Source of the DNA: an uncultured Bacteroidota bacterium
Lineage (GTDB): Bacteria; Bacteroidota; Bacteroidia; Chitinophagales; Chitinophagaceae
Direction of reading: 5' to 3'
Length of the DNA: 15,498 nucleotides
Assembly: GCA_946479615.1 (NCBI GenBank)
Contig: CAMLGR010000113.1
Span: forward strand, 1-15,498
Shown: piece by piece, positions 1 through 7,041 of the stretch
Position numbering within the stretch: the stretch's first letter is position 1
Layout: every line of letters starts with the position of its first letter
Translations under genes and position numbers: made by a program
Notes under the pieces: model-generated
What the model saw: the letters and a program-made list of their open reading frames with translations, nothing else
What the model was told of the DNA's origin: nothing
The model's database searches: none

Positions 1-1
1 C

Positions 2-1987
2 CGGATCGTAAATGGTGATGTGCCGGAAAACCTGAAATCAAAAGTTATCTATGCACTGGATATGGGTCTGCTGATCGCTGGTGCGAAATATAAAGGAGAA
101 TTCGAAGAAAGATTGAAATCAGTGGTGAAGGAAGTAAGCGGCAGCGACGGTGAGATCATCTTATTCATCGATGAAATTCATACCCTTGTAGGAGCCGGTG
201 GTGGTGAAGGTGCTATGGATGCAGCTAATATTTTAAAACCTGCACTGGCCCGTGGTGAACTCAGGGCTGTCGGTGCGACTACCCTGAATGAATATCAGAA
301 ATTCTTTGAAAAAGATAAAGCGCTCGAAAGACGTTTTCAGAAAGTAATGATCGATGAGCCTGGTATGGAAGATGCAATTTCCATATTGCGGGGATTAAAG
401 GACCGCTATGAAACGCACCACCATGTAAGAATAAAAGATGAAGCGATCATCGCCGCGGTGGAATTATCCAGCCGTTATATAACAGATCGTTTCCTGCCCG
501 ATAAAGCGATCGACCTGATCGATGAAAGCGCTGCCAAGCTGAGATTGGAAATGAACTCCATGCCTGAAGAACTCGATACATTGGAAAGACAGATCAGGCA
601 ACTCGAGATCGAACGTGAAGCGATCAAGCGTGAGAACGATGAAGTGAAGTTAAAAGAACTGAATACCGAGATCGCTAACCTTTCCGTGGAAAGAGATACG
701 CTGAAAGCAAAATGGAAACAGGAAAAAGAACTGGTGGATAAAGTACAGAATGGAAAAGCAGAGATAGAAAACCTGAAGCAATTGGCGGAACGTGCCGAAA
801 GGGAAGGTGATTATGGAAAAGTTGCCGAGATCCGGTATGGTAAAATAAAGGAGCAGGAAGAACTCATCCGGCAATTGACAACACAACTGCACGACAGTAG
901 CGAAAAGCGCTTGTTGAAAGAAGAAGTCGATGCAGAAGATATCGCAGAAAGCGTGGCAAAGATGACAGGTATTCCTGTAACAAAAATGTTGCAGAGTGAT
1001 AAAGAGAAATTACTCAACCTGGAATCGCACCTGCATCAGCGGGTAGTGGGACAGGACGAAGCTATCACTGCGGTGGCCGATGCGATCCGTCGCAGCCGTG
1101 CCGGATTACAGGATCCTAAAAAACCGATCGGTTCTTTTATATTCCTCGGTACAACCGGTGTAGGTAAAACGGAATTGGCAAAAGCGCTGGCCGAATATCT
1201 TTTCGATGATGAAAGTATGATGACGAGGATCGACATGAGTGAGTACCAGGAAAAACATACTGTCAGCCGCCTGGTAGGTGCGCCTCCCGGATATGTGGGA
1301 TATGATGAAGGCGGCCAGTTGACAGAAGCTGTGCGCCGCAAACCTTATAGTGTGGTGCTGCTGGATGAAATTGAAAAAGCGCATCCTGATGTATGGAATG
1401 TGTTATTACAGGTATTGGATGATGGAAGGCTGACGGATAATAAAGGCCGCGTGGTGAATTTCAAGAACACCATCATCATTATGACAAGCAATATCGGTAG
1501 TCATATCATTCAGGATGCTTTTGATGGAGTAACGGAAAAGACAGTGGATGATTCTACTGAAAAAGCAAAAGTGGAAGTCATGAACTTGTTGCGCCAGACC
1601 ATTCGTCCTGAATTTCTGAACCGAGTGGATGAGATTATCATGTTCAGGCCATTGATGAGAAAAGAGATCACCGGTATTGTGAGAATACAACTGGATAACC
1701 TGAAAAAGCTGGTAGCGCAAAGCGGGATCTATTTACAGTTCAGCGATTATGCACTGGAATATTTAGGTGAGCAGGGTTTTGATCCGCAGTTTGGAGCACG
1801 TCCGTTGAAAAGGCTGATCCAAAAAGAAATCGTGAACCAGCTCAGCAAACGGATACTGGCAGGAGACATTGATAAAACACATCCTGTGCTGGTAGATGTA
1901 TTTGATAATACCGTCGTGTTCAGAAATGATGTGCATACACAACCGGGGGAGAATGGAAAAGAAAAAAGGAAGAAAGCTACTTCGTAG
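2..1987 (+). CDS. clpB: ClpB-type AAA+ disaggregase, 5' end outside window
   Basis: ClpB is a hexameric cytosolic ATPase that threads aggregated proteins through its pore and works with DnaK. The frame is open to the left edge, and the first codons (RIVNGD before VPENLK) continue the family sequence, so the GTG at 20 is not the real start. Visible in order are the end of NBD1 with the pore-loop region ([13 protein letters not shown]) and Walker B ([14 protein letters not shown]), the long charged coiled-coil middle domain (about 540-960), NBD2 Walker A ([14 protein letters not shown]), NBD2 Walker B ([14 protein letters not shown]), sensor region ([10 protein letters not shown]) and the small C-terminal domain ([18 protein letters not shown]). 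The middle domain separates it from ClpA/ClpX, and no ClpP-binding IGL/F loop was noticed. About 200 N-terminal residues, including the N-domain and NBD1 Walker A, are missing only because of the window edge. It ends with a basic tail ([10 protein letters not shown]). ClpC is an alternative but fits less well because of the long middle domain. Confidence 0.95.
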   Translation, partial: RIVNGDVPENLKSKVIYALDMGLLIAGAKYKGEFEERLKSVVKEVSGSDGEIILFIDEIHTLVGAGGGEGAMDAANILKPALARGELRAVGATTLNEYQKFFEKDKALERRFQKVMIDEPGMEDAISILRGLKDRYETHHHVRIKDEAIIAAVELSSRYITDRFLPDKAIDLIDESAAKLRLEMNSMPEELDTLERQIRQLEIEREAIKRENDEVKLKELNTEIANLSVERDTLKAKWKQEKELVDKVQNGKAEIENLKQLAERAEREGDYGKVAEIRYGKIKEQEELIRQLTTQLHDSSEKRLLKEEVDAEDIAESVAKMTGIPVTKMLQSDKEKLLNLESHLHQRVVGQDEAITAVADAIRRSRAGLQDPKKPIGSFIFLGTTGVGKTELAKALAEYLFDDESMMTRIDMSEYQEKHTVSRLVGAPPGYVGYDEGGQLTEAVRRKPYSVVLLDEIEKAHPDVWNVLLQVLDDGRLTDNKGRVVNFKNTIIIMTSNIGSHIIQDAFDGVTEKTVDDSTEKAKVEVMNLLRQTIRPEFLNRVDEIIMFRPLMRKEITGIVRIQLDNLKKLVAQSGIYLQFSDYALEYLGEQGFDPQFGARPLKRLIQKEIVNQLSKRILAGDIDKTHPVLVDVFDNTVVFRNDVHTQPGENGKEKRKKATS

Positions 1988-2005
1988 AACGAACAGAATG
2001 AATAG

Positions 2006-2034
2006 AAAACCCTGGCGCAAGCCGGGGTTTTTTT
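2006..2034 (+). terminator. Intrinsic terminator after clpB
   Basis: A seven-pair stem (CCCTGGC with GCCGGGG, including one T-G wobble) closes on a GCAA GNRA-type loop at 2017-2020. It is preceded by AAAA and followed by a run of seven T. It lies 19 bp after the clpB stop and most likely ends that transcript, isolating it from the ORF6N unit. Confidence 0.85.
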
Positions 2035-2051
2035 ATGAGTAAGGCAAAAGC

Positions 2052-2076
2052 ATGTCATCACAAATTGTGATGACAT
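2052..2076. repeat. 25-bp palindrome, copy 1 (upstream of ORF6N gene)
   Basis: A perfect inverted repeat: the 12-nt arm ATGTCATCACAA, a single central A, then the exact reverse complement of the arm. It is identical base for base to the copies at 2363-2387 and 2714-2738. It sits 103 bp before the ORF6N start codon and well upstream of the best promoter candidate, so it is not placed like a simple operator over the -7/-33 region. AAAA precedes it by two bases, as it does for the other two copies. Confidence 0.9.
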
Positions 2077-2127
2077 ATTAACGCCATATTCTTCAGGAAA
2101 AAAGCAGTAAAAACTGTTTAAAACACC

Positions 2128-2158
2128 TTTTTCAGGAATTTATTGCAAGGTATTTTAC
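2128..2158 (+). promoter_or_regulatory. Candidate promoter of the ORF6N gene
   Basis: A T-run at 2128-2132 could serve as the -33 element and TATTTTAC at 2151-2158 as the -7 element (6 of 8 to TAnnTTTG), with an 18-bp spacer. Transcription would start near 2165, giving a leader of about 15 nt. The match is modest in an AT-rich stretch, and no Shine-Dalgarno sequence precedes the ATG. Confidence 0.3.
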
Positions 2159-2179
2159 ATGCTCACAAAAAAATAAAAT

Positions 2180-2698
2180 ATGAAACCAATAATTATCCAG
2201 GAAAAGATTTATGAGGTCCGTGGTCAACGGGTAATGCTTGATTTTGATCTTGCGGAATTGTACGAAGTTGAAACAAGGGCGCTCAACCAGGCAATCAAAC
2301 GAAACAAAGATAGTTTCCCGCGCGACTTTATGTTTCGCCTTACTGCCAAAGAATGGAAAACTATGTCATCACAAATTGTGATGACATCCCTTTCCAAAAG
2401 ACCCAAGGCAGCATTGCCTTATGTTTTTACCGAACATGGTGTTACTATGCTGGCAAGTGTACTGAAAAGCCTTAAGGCCAGGAAAATGAATATTGCCATC
2501 GTTAGGGCTTTTATTGCATTCCGAAAGATCATCGGGCATCATAGCAGGATACTCAAAGAATTAAGAGAAGTAAAAGACAGGTTGGGGGTACACGATGAAC
2601 AGTTGAATCATATTTACGCAGCCATCGAGGGGCTGTTCAATCATAAAGCACAGGAAAAGAAATGGGAGGAGAGAGAACGCATCGGGTTTAAAAAATGA
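2180..2698 (+). CDS. ORF6N-domain (KilA-N-like) DNA-binding protein
   Basis: This 172-residue protein carries the ORF6N fold seen in phage and Bacteroidota accessory proteins, a relative of KilA-N that is thought to bind DNA. Family landmarks are the N-terminal IYEVRGQRVMLDFDLAELYEVETRALNQAIKRN (residues about 10-42), FPRDFMFRLT (46-55), the SQIVMTS segment (64-70) and PYVFTEHGVTMLASVLKS (about 79-97). Residues about 115-172 form a charged, probably coiled-coil tail that may oligomerise. It has no transposase or nuclease motif. Codons 62-70 are made entirely of a 25-bp palindrome that also flanks the gene on both sides. No phage genes lie nearby, so it is either a solitary domesticated or selfish gene or a regulator. 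Its target is unknown; autoregulation through the palindrome is an inference. Confidence 0.85.
   Translation: MKPIIIQEKIYEVRGQRVMLDFDLAELYEVETRALNQAIKRNKDSFPRDFMFRLTAKEWKTMSSQIVMTSLSKRPKAALPYVFTEHGVTMLASVLKSLKARKMNIAIVRAFIAFRKIIGHHSRILKELREVKDRLGVHDEQLNHIYAAIEGLFNHKAQEKKWEERERIGFKK
2363..2387. repeat. 25-bp palindrome, copy 2 (inside ORF6N codons 62-70)
   Basis: Identical to copies 1 and 3, but here it is coding DNA. It starts exactly on a codon boundary and reads M-S-S-Q-I-V-M-T plus the first base of the next Ser codon. Because the repeat is its own reverse complement except for the centre base, the opposite orientation would encode M-S-S-Q-F-V-M-T. The reading frame would therefore survive inversion, with a single Ile/Phe change. 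Confidence 0.9.
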
Positions 2699-2705
2699 AG
2701 TTGCA

Positions 2706-2746
2706 TTAAAAATATGTCATCACAAATTGTGATGACATACTTTTAA
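2706..2746. repeat. 25-bp palindrome, copy 3, in an extended 41-bp palindrome
   Basis: The core at 2714-2738 is identical to the other copies and begins 15 bp after the ORF6N stop. Here the symmetry continues outward, TTAAAAAT on the left against ACTTTTAA on the right. That makes a 20-bp arm with one mismatched pair (2712 against 2740). As RNA it would form a hairpin flanked by A and U runs, so it may terminate ORF6N transcription. It also sits just upstream of the globin promoter candidate. Confidence 0.85.
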
Positions 2747-2769
2747 CTAGCCCTAACCTGATACCTTCT

Positions 2770-2777
2770 TACCTTTA
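2770..2777 (+). promoter_or_regulatory. Candidate -7 element of the globin gene
   Basis: TACCTTTA matches TAnnTTTG at 7 of 8 positions and lies 31 bp before the globin ATG. No good -33 element at normal spacing was found; the nearest T-run (2741-2744) is 25 bp away and belongs to the palindrome's right flank. It is included mainly because palindrome copy 3 would fall just upstream of the polymerase footprint. Confidence 0.28.
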
Positions 2778-2808
2778 TATCCTGTTCAAGAAATCATTTT
2801 CATATAGC

Positions 2809-3189
2809 ATGAGCCAACTTCCCGATATTACTACACGGAAAAATATAGAAGCATTCATCGCCCGGTTTTATGAAAAAGTAAAAGTCGATCCTGTTATCGG
2901 TTTTATTTTTACGGAAGTGGTCAATATGGATTGGGAACATCATATACCCGTGATCGTCGATTTCTGGGAAACCATCCTGCTCGACAATCCGGTGTATAAG
3001 AAAAATGCCATGGAAGTGCACTATGCGCTGAACCGGAAAGTACCCCTGCAAAAGGAGCACTTCGACCGCTGGCTACTCCTGTTCGGGCAAACCATCGATG
3101 AACTCTACCAGGGCAAAACCGCCGAAATGGCGAAAACCCGGGCCCATTCCATTGCCGGTTTAATGCAGTTTAAAATGCAAAAATCGTAG
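2809..3189 (+). CDS. Group III truncated hemoglobin
   Basis: A 126-residue soluble haem protein of the 2-on-2 globin fold, class P (group III), as in Campylobacter Ctb. Expected key residues are present: Tyr21 in FYEKV (B10), His45 in WEHH (distal E7), His71 in MEVHYAL (proximal F8, the haem iron ligand) and Trp88 in HFDRWLLLF (G8). Phe52-Trp53 in the DFW motif also match the class. Length is normal for the family. Group III globins bind oxygen tightly, and roles in oxygen, NO or peroxide handling have been proposed; the in vivo job here is not shown by the sequence. It stands alone, with the ORF6N unit upstream and 200 bp before the next gene. The start ATG is the only reasonable one; no clear Shine-Dalgarno precedes it. 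Confidence 0.9.
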   Translation: MSQLPDITTRKNIEAFIARFYEKVKVDPVIGFIFTEVVNMDWEHHIPVIVDFWETILLDNPVYKKNAMEVHYALNRKVPLQKEHFDRWLLLFGQTIDELYQGKTAEMAKTRAHSIAGLMQFKMQKS

Positions 3190-3391
3190 CTTATCAATTC
3201 ATTCTTGCTAATCGATATCACCTGACCATGTTTTCAACCATGGATGGACGAATTGTTCGCGATCAATAAATGAAATATACAATACACCTGCCGGGCCACA
3301 ACATCTTTCCACTGCATATACTATTTTCCCTAACTTCACGTTAAGAAGGTCAAATTGATGCCTCCCTGTTGAAACATTATTGTTTTATCTT

Positions 3392-4462
3392 ATGAACCAA
3401 CCAGTACTATCGCCGGTTACCGGCCGCCCTCACTCCTTTATTACCAAACTCGTTTCAGGATCTGTGTTTTTTGCCGGAATTGCATTCCTGGCTTTATTGG
3501 CCTGCAATGATTCGGGAAAAGCTTCGCCCGTAGCAGCCGCTGCCACCGATACACTGCCTGTCGGGAAAAAACCGCTGACCGATTCAGCCATGAACGTGCT
3601 GCACGACAGCATCATGGTACATATTACCAATGGGGATACTTCCGGTAAATGGCCCGTAAAAACGGATTATCCTTTACCCGGCTCCATTCTTCCTTTTAAA
3701 AGGATCGTTTCTTATTATGGCAACCTGTATTCCAAACAAATGGGAATCCTGGGAGAACTTCCGCCGGCCCAGATGCTGGAAAAGCTGAAGGGAGAGATCG
3801 CCAAATGGCAGAAAGCCGACACCACTATCGAAGTGATCCCGGCCCTGCACTATATTGCTGTAACCGCCCAGGGAAGCCCGGGTAAAGGCAATACTTATCG
3901 CGCCCGGATGCCTTTTAAACAAATCGATTCCATTCTGGGAATGGCCGCAAAGATCAACGCGATCGTATTCCTGGATATCCAGGTGGGGCATAGCACCCTG
4001 CAAAGCGAGATCCCGGCCCTCGAAAAATACCTGGCCATGCCGAATGTTCACCTCGGCATCGACCCTGAATTTTCGATGAAAGGCGGCCAGGCTCCCGGTA
4101 AAGTCATTGGTACATTCGATGCTGCTGATATCAATTATGCCGCTGATTACCTGACCAAACTGGTAAAGGACAGCGCGCTTCCTCCCAAGATCCTGATCAT
4201 ACACCGTTTTACAAGAAACATGGTGACCAACTACAAGCAAATAAAGCTCAGACCCGAAGTGCAGGTAGTTATGGATATGGATGGATGGGGTGGACCAACA
4301 CTGAAAAGAAGTTCGTATACTCAATACATCTATAAAGAACCTGTTCAATACACAGGCTTCAAACTCTTCTACAAGAACGATATCAAGAATAATAACAAGA
4401 TGATGACACCGGAAGATGTGCTGGCACTCAAGCCACAGCCGGTGTATATACAATATCAGTAA
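3392..4462 (+). CDS. Secreted lipoprotein, conserved family of unknown function, possible TIM barrel
   Basis: The ATG at 3392 is preferred to an in-frame TTG at 3380 and gives 356 residues. A basic N-region, a hydrophobic stretch (about 22-36) and the lipobox L-L-A-C (Cys38) mark a lipoprotein signal peptide. A low-complexity Ala/Pro linker follows, then a globular domain from about residue 85. Its segments alternate beta-like and helical stretches: RIVSYYGNLYSKQMGILGEL, VIPALHYIAV, AIVFLDIQVGHS, VHLGIDPEFSM, KILIIHRFTRNMV and VQVVMDMDGWGG. Several end in acidic residues, which resembles the strand-end layout of a glycosidase-like TIM barrel. That resemblance is inference; no catalytic pair can be named and I do not recognise the family. 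It converges on the S9 peptidase gene, with inverted repeat A between them. Confidence 0.75.
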   Translation: MNQPVLSPVTGRPHSFITKLVSGSVFFAGIAFLALLACNDSGKASPVAAAATDTLPVGKKPLTDSAMNVLHDSIMVHITNGDTSGKWPVKTDYPLPGSILPFKRIVSYYGNLYSKQMGILGELPPAQMLEKLKGEIAKWQKADTTIEVIPALHYIAVTAQGSPGKGNTYRARMPFKQIDSILGMAAKINAIVFLDIQVGHSTLQSEIPALEKYLAMPNVHLGIDPEFSMKGGQAPGKVIGTFDAADINYAADYLTKLVKDSALPPKILIIHRFTRNMVTNYKQIKLRPEVQVVMDMDGWGGPTLKRSSYTQYIYKEPVQYTGFKLFYKNDIKNNNKMMTPEDVLALKPQPVYIQYQ

Positions 4463-4481
4463 GACAGGAGTAAGAGGTTTA

Positions 4482-4566
4482 AATTAAGAATTATGAATGG
4501 AGAATTATGAATGGCGCGTAATTGTAGTTATTTCTTAACTCTTACACTCATTCATAATTCTTAATT
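4482..4566. repeat. Inverted repeat A (GAATTATGAATG family)
   Basis: A perfect 18-bp arm at 4482-4499 pairs with 4549-4566. Each arm belongs to a longer tandem of the word GAATTATGAATG (left copies around 4489-4499 and 4502-4513; right side out to 4577, partly diverged). It fills the 126-bp gap between two convergent stop codons, so it may act as a two-way terminator as well as a dispersed repeat. It shares its core word, in the same doubled arrangement, with inverted repeat B at 9986-10087. Confidence 0.8.
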
Positions 4567-4588
4567 CATAATTTAAAAATTTCCCTTC

Positions 4589-6496
4589 TTAATTTTTCTC
4601 TTCCTTCTTCGGCTTCAGGTATTTATCTAAAAACTCCAACGTTTTCTTTGAAGTAGTGATCTGGTTCTCTTTTTTCTGGAACCCATGACCTTCGTTGGGG
4701 AACACGATATACTCGACGGGTATTCCATTTTTCTTAACGCCTGCCACGATCTCATCGCTTTCAACAGGCAGCACACGCACATCATTGCTGCCCTGGAAGA
4801 CAAGCAGCGGTTTTGTTATTTTCTGATAGTTATACAAAGGCGATGCTTCTTTGAGGTGAACACTGTCAGCTGTGTTGGGATCGCCCAGCTCATCATACAA
4901 AGCTTTGCGTGACGCTTCCCAATAAGCGGGAATGCTACGCAATGTACGCAGCCAGTTGGCCACTCCAAAAAGATCAACGCCAGCTTTAAATTCATCAGGA
5001 TACTTGCAAAGCGCATTCAATACCATGCACCCGCCATAACTGCCGCCTTCGATACCGATCGCATTGCTGTCAATGTATTCATGCTGTGCCAGCCATTTTT
5101 TGCCCCAGATACAATCTTTCAGATCGCCATTGCCATGATCTTTATTATCCATTTTATAAAATGTCTTGCCATAGCCACTGCTGCCGCGGTTATTGATCGC
5201 CAAAATAGCATAACCATGATTCACGAGGTACTGGATCGCATTGCTGAATACAGCAGTGCTTTGTCCGCCAGGTCCGCCATGCACCCATACAAGCGCTCCT
5301 GCTTTATTATTTTTATCGGCCTGCAATGGCTTGTAATAAATAGCCGGTATTTCTACATCGTCAAAAGATTTGAAACGGACGATCTCACCTTTCGCCAAAT
5401 CATTTTCATCGATCGCTTTATTAAGCGTGGTAGTCAACTGTTTCAGCTCTTTCTTTTCGATATTATAAGAAAAAAGGTTAGAAGGACTGGTAGTGCTGCC
5501 AATAGTAAGCAGGAGATTTTTTTCTGATGGGGAAATGCTGATCCGTGATACGCTCATGTCCTTAATGCCTGGCAGATCGACAGGCTGGTTGCTGGCATGA
5601 TCAAATAATATCACTTTGCTTTGCGCATCTTCGTTGATGGAAACAGAGTGATATTTTTCATTCTCGCTAAGCGTCATTCCTGTTACATCCCACTTGCTTT
5701 CATAGAATTTATCGCCTTTGCCGGTATTGATATTGTATTTAACAATATAGGCAAATTCACTGTTGTCATTGGTGGTATAATAAAAAATGCTGTCGTTCTT
5801 TTCAAACACGGAGCCGCTCCAGTTGGCTTCATTATCATTGCTGATGCGTTTCAGGCTCTTTGACTGGCGATCATAAATATACAGGTCGCTTTTATCTGTC
5901 GTGATCGATTTGCTCAATGCGATATAACGTTCTGTGCTGCTGATCGCATCGATGCTATAGGCTGAATCATTCTGGAAAAGCAAACTGGCTTTCCAGGTGG
6001 CCGTATCTAGCTTCCAGGTATCGAAGAATTTAGGATTGCGTTTATTGCTGCTGACATAGAGGAACGCTTTATCCTTGCTCCAGCCTTCAAAACTATTGGC
6101 GCTTCCGGGCCAGGGAGTAATATCTTTTCCGGCTGTATCGCCTTTGGAAGAGAGGAACAGGTGGTTATTTTCATTTCCACCCTGGTCGGCAGAGTAGATG
6201 AACTGTTCTCTTCCCGGCAGGTAATTTATGCCATAGGTGGATTCTTTTTTCGAAGTGGTCATTGCCTGCTGTGTAGTATCGGCGATCGTTAATTCATATG
6301 CATTGATGATACCGGTGCTGTTGGAATTGATAAGGACCTTTGTGTCGTCTTTGTTGAATCCAACGCCGGAAACGCCGATATTATCCATCAATTGTTCAAC
6401 ACTGTATTGTTTGGGAATACGCGCCTGTTCTTTTTTTTCATCACAAGCGGTTAATAGCACAGTGACTGCGCCAACAAAAAGCAATAATTTATACAT
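4589..6496 (-). CDS. S9 family prolyl oligopeptidase-like lipoprotein peptidase
   Basis: A 635-residue serine peptidase of the alpha/beta hydrolase type (prolyl oligopeptidase or acylaminoacyl/dipeptidyl peptidase branch). The start at 6496 gives MYKLLLFVGAVTVLLTACDE, a lipoprotein signal with lipobox L-L-T-A-C. A longer frame starting at 6550 would begin upstream of the promoter and bury this signal. Residues about 35-370 are beta-propeller-like, with repeated short blades. The catalytic domain has an HGGPGG oxyanion segment, Ser486 in GGSYGG, Asp572 in GSNDVRV and His604 in EGHGF, so the triad is complete. Length is normal. It probably degrades proline-containing or other short peptides at the envelope. 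It is monocistronic, divergent from the DUF4342 gene and convergent with the lipoprotein gene. Exact substrate preference cannot be read. Confidence 0.92.
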   Translation of the reverse strand: MYKLLLFVGAVTVLLTACDEKKEQARIPKQYSVEQLMDNIGVSGVGFNKDDTKVLINSNSTGIINAYELTIADTTQQAMTTSKKESTYGINYLPGREQFIYSADQGGNENNHLFLSSKGDTAGKDITPWPGSANSFEGWSKDKAFLYVSSNKRNPKFFDTWKLDTATWKASLLFQNDSAYSIDAISSTERYIALSKSITTDKSDLYIYDRQSKSLKRISNDNEANWSGSVFEKNDSIFYYTTNDNSEFAYIVKYNINTGKGDKFYESKWDVTGMTLSENEKYHSVSINEDAQSKVILFDHASNQPVDLPGIKDMSVSRISISPSEKNLLLTIGSTTSPSNLFSYNIEKKELKQLTTTLNKAIDENDLAKGEIVRFKSFDDVEIPAIYYKPLQADKNNKAGALVWVHGGPGGQSTAVFSNAIQYLVNHGYAILAINNRGSSGYGKTFYKMDNKDHGNGDLKDCIWGKKWLAQHEYIDSNAIGIEGGSYGGCMVLNALCKYPDEFKAGVDLFGVANWLRTLRSIPAYWEASRKALYDELGDPNTADSVHLKEASPLYNYQKITKPLLVFQGSNDVRVLPVESDEIVAGVKKNGIPVEYIVFPNEGHGFQKKENQITTSKKTLEFLDKYLKPKKEEKN

Positions 6497-6514
6497 GTAA
6501 AGTGTTTTGGATAA

Positions 6515-6547
6515 GGAATGTACGAAAGCTCCCTGTCCGGGCAAAAA
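6515..6547 (-). promoter_or_regulatory. Promoter of the S9 peptidase gene
   Basis: On the minus strand TTTTTG (6547-6542) is followed by a 19-bp spacer and TACATTCC (6522-6515), matching the Bacteroidota -33/-7 layout well (the -7 matches at 6 of 8). Transcription would start near 6508, about a dozen bases before the ATG at 6496. This supports that start and argues against the longer frame from 6550. Confidence 0.5.
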
Positions 6548-6611
6548 CAATTTGGATGAACGGAATTGGATCGTGTTTAGCTGGGAATTAAAGAATAAAT
6601 TGCTTAAAAAA

Positions 6612-6621
6612 GGGAGGTGAT
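6612..6621 (+). promoter_or_regulatory. Strong Shine-Dalgarno before the DUF4342 gene
   Basis: GGGAGGTGAT directly precedes the ATG at 6622, with GGAGG four bases from it. This is nearly full complementarity to the 16S 3' end, which is uncommon in a phylum that mostly starts translation without Shine-Dalgarno pairing. It fixes the start codon. Confidence 0.75.
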
Positions 6622-6861
6622 ATGGCTAAAAAAGAATCATTCACTATCAATGGTGAACAATTGCTGAAAAAAGTAAAGGAACTGATAGCAGAAGGAAATG
6701 TAACCAAGATCACTATTAAAGATAAAACAGGTAAAGAGCTGATGTCTTTCCCCGTAACGATCGGCGTGGTAGGAGTTGTGTTTGCACCTATACTCGCTGC
6801 TGTTGGTGCATTAGCAGCCCTGGTAGGCGAATGTACGATTGCTGTTGAAAGGGAAGAATAG
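6622..6861 (+). CDS. DUF4342 small protein
   Basis: A 79-residue protein matching the DUF4342 pattern. The N-terminal half is amphipathic and charged (NGEQLLKKVKELIAEGNVTKITIKD, about residues 10-34), with a short beta segment (KELMSFPVTIGVVG). A hydrophobic stretch (about residues 45-67, VVGVVFAPILAAVGALAALVG) is followed by CTIAVEREE. The hydrophobic part could be one membrane segment or a buried helical hairpin. The function of the family is not known to me. It is a single gene with its own strong ribosome binding site, divergent from the S9 peptidase, with 180 bp before the next gene. Length is typical for the family. Confidence 0.85.
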   Translation: MAKKESFTINGEQLLKKVKELIAEGNVTKITIKDKTGKELMSFPVTIGVVGVVFAPILAAVGALAALVGECTIAVEREE

Positions 6862-6983
6862 ACAGGGGATCCATCAATCAGCGTTCCTGTATATATTTTT
6901 AGTCCGGAGAAAACTTCATATTTCAGCCGTTATTTCTTGTTATCCTTGTTCTGTTTTGCTCGTTTCCCAAAATACAAGCAAGG

Positions 6984-7010
6984 TTTTTTATTTCTCTTGT
7001 ACTAATTTCG
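6984..7010 (+). promoter_or_regulatory. Promoter candidate for the FAD/Fe-S oxidoreductase gene
   Basis: A T-run (6984-6989) stands upstream of TAATTTCG at 7003-7010, which matches TAnnTTTG at 7 of 8 positions. The spacer is short, about 13-16 bp depending on which T's are counted. A start near 7017 would give a leader of about 25 nt to the ATG at 7042. Confidence 0.35.
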
Positions 7011-7041
7011 CCAACTCAAACAGGTTTATCTTTATCAGCGT

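Noticed and set aside
2052..2738. Three identical 25-bp repeats as a minimal CRISPR array
   Set aside because: Spacings start to start are 311 and 351 bp, one copy is coding, and no cas gene is nearby.
2052..2738. Classical insertion sequence with the palindromes as terminal repeats
   Set aside because: The enclosed ORF6N protein has no transposase catalytic motif, no target-site duplication was visible outside the copies, and the third copy lies inside the gene.
3380..3391. TTG start of the lipoprotein gene
   Set aside because: An in-frame ATG follows four codons later and gives the same signal peptide without a rare start codon.
3674..4453. 259-codon open frame on the minus strand
   Set aside because: It lies wholly antisense to the lipoprotein gene, has a composition rich in His/Leu/Ile without recognisable motifs, and has no promoter or spacing logic.
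5081..5527. 148-codon plus-strand frame inside the S9 peptidase gene
   Set aside because: It is a shadow of the catalytic-domain coding sequence on the other strand and has no independent motif.
6497..6550. N-terminal extension of the S9 peptidase starting at 6550
   Set aside because: It would precede the likely promoter and place the lipoprotein signal peptide inside the protein; the ATG at 6496 gives a clean lipobox signal.
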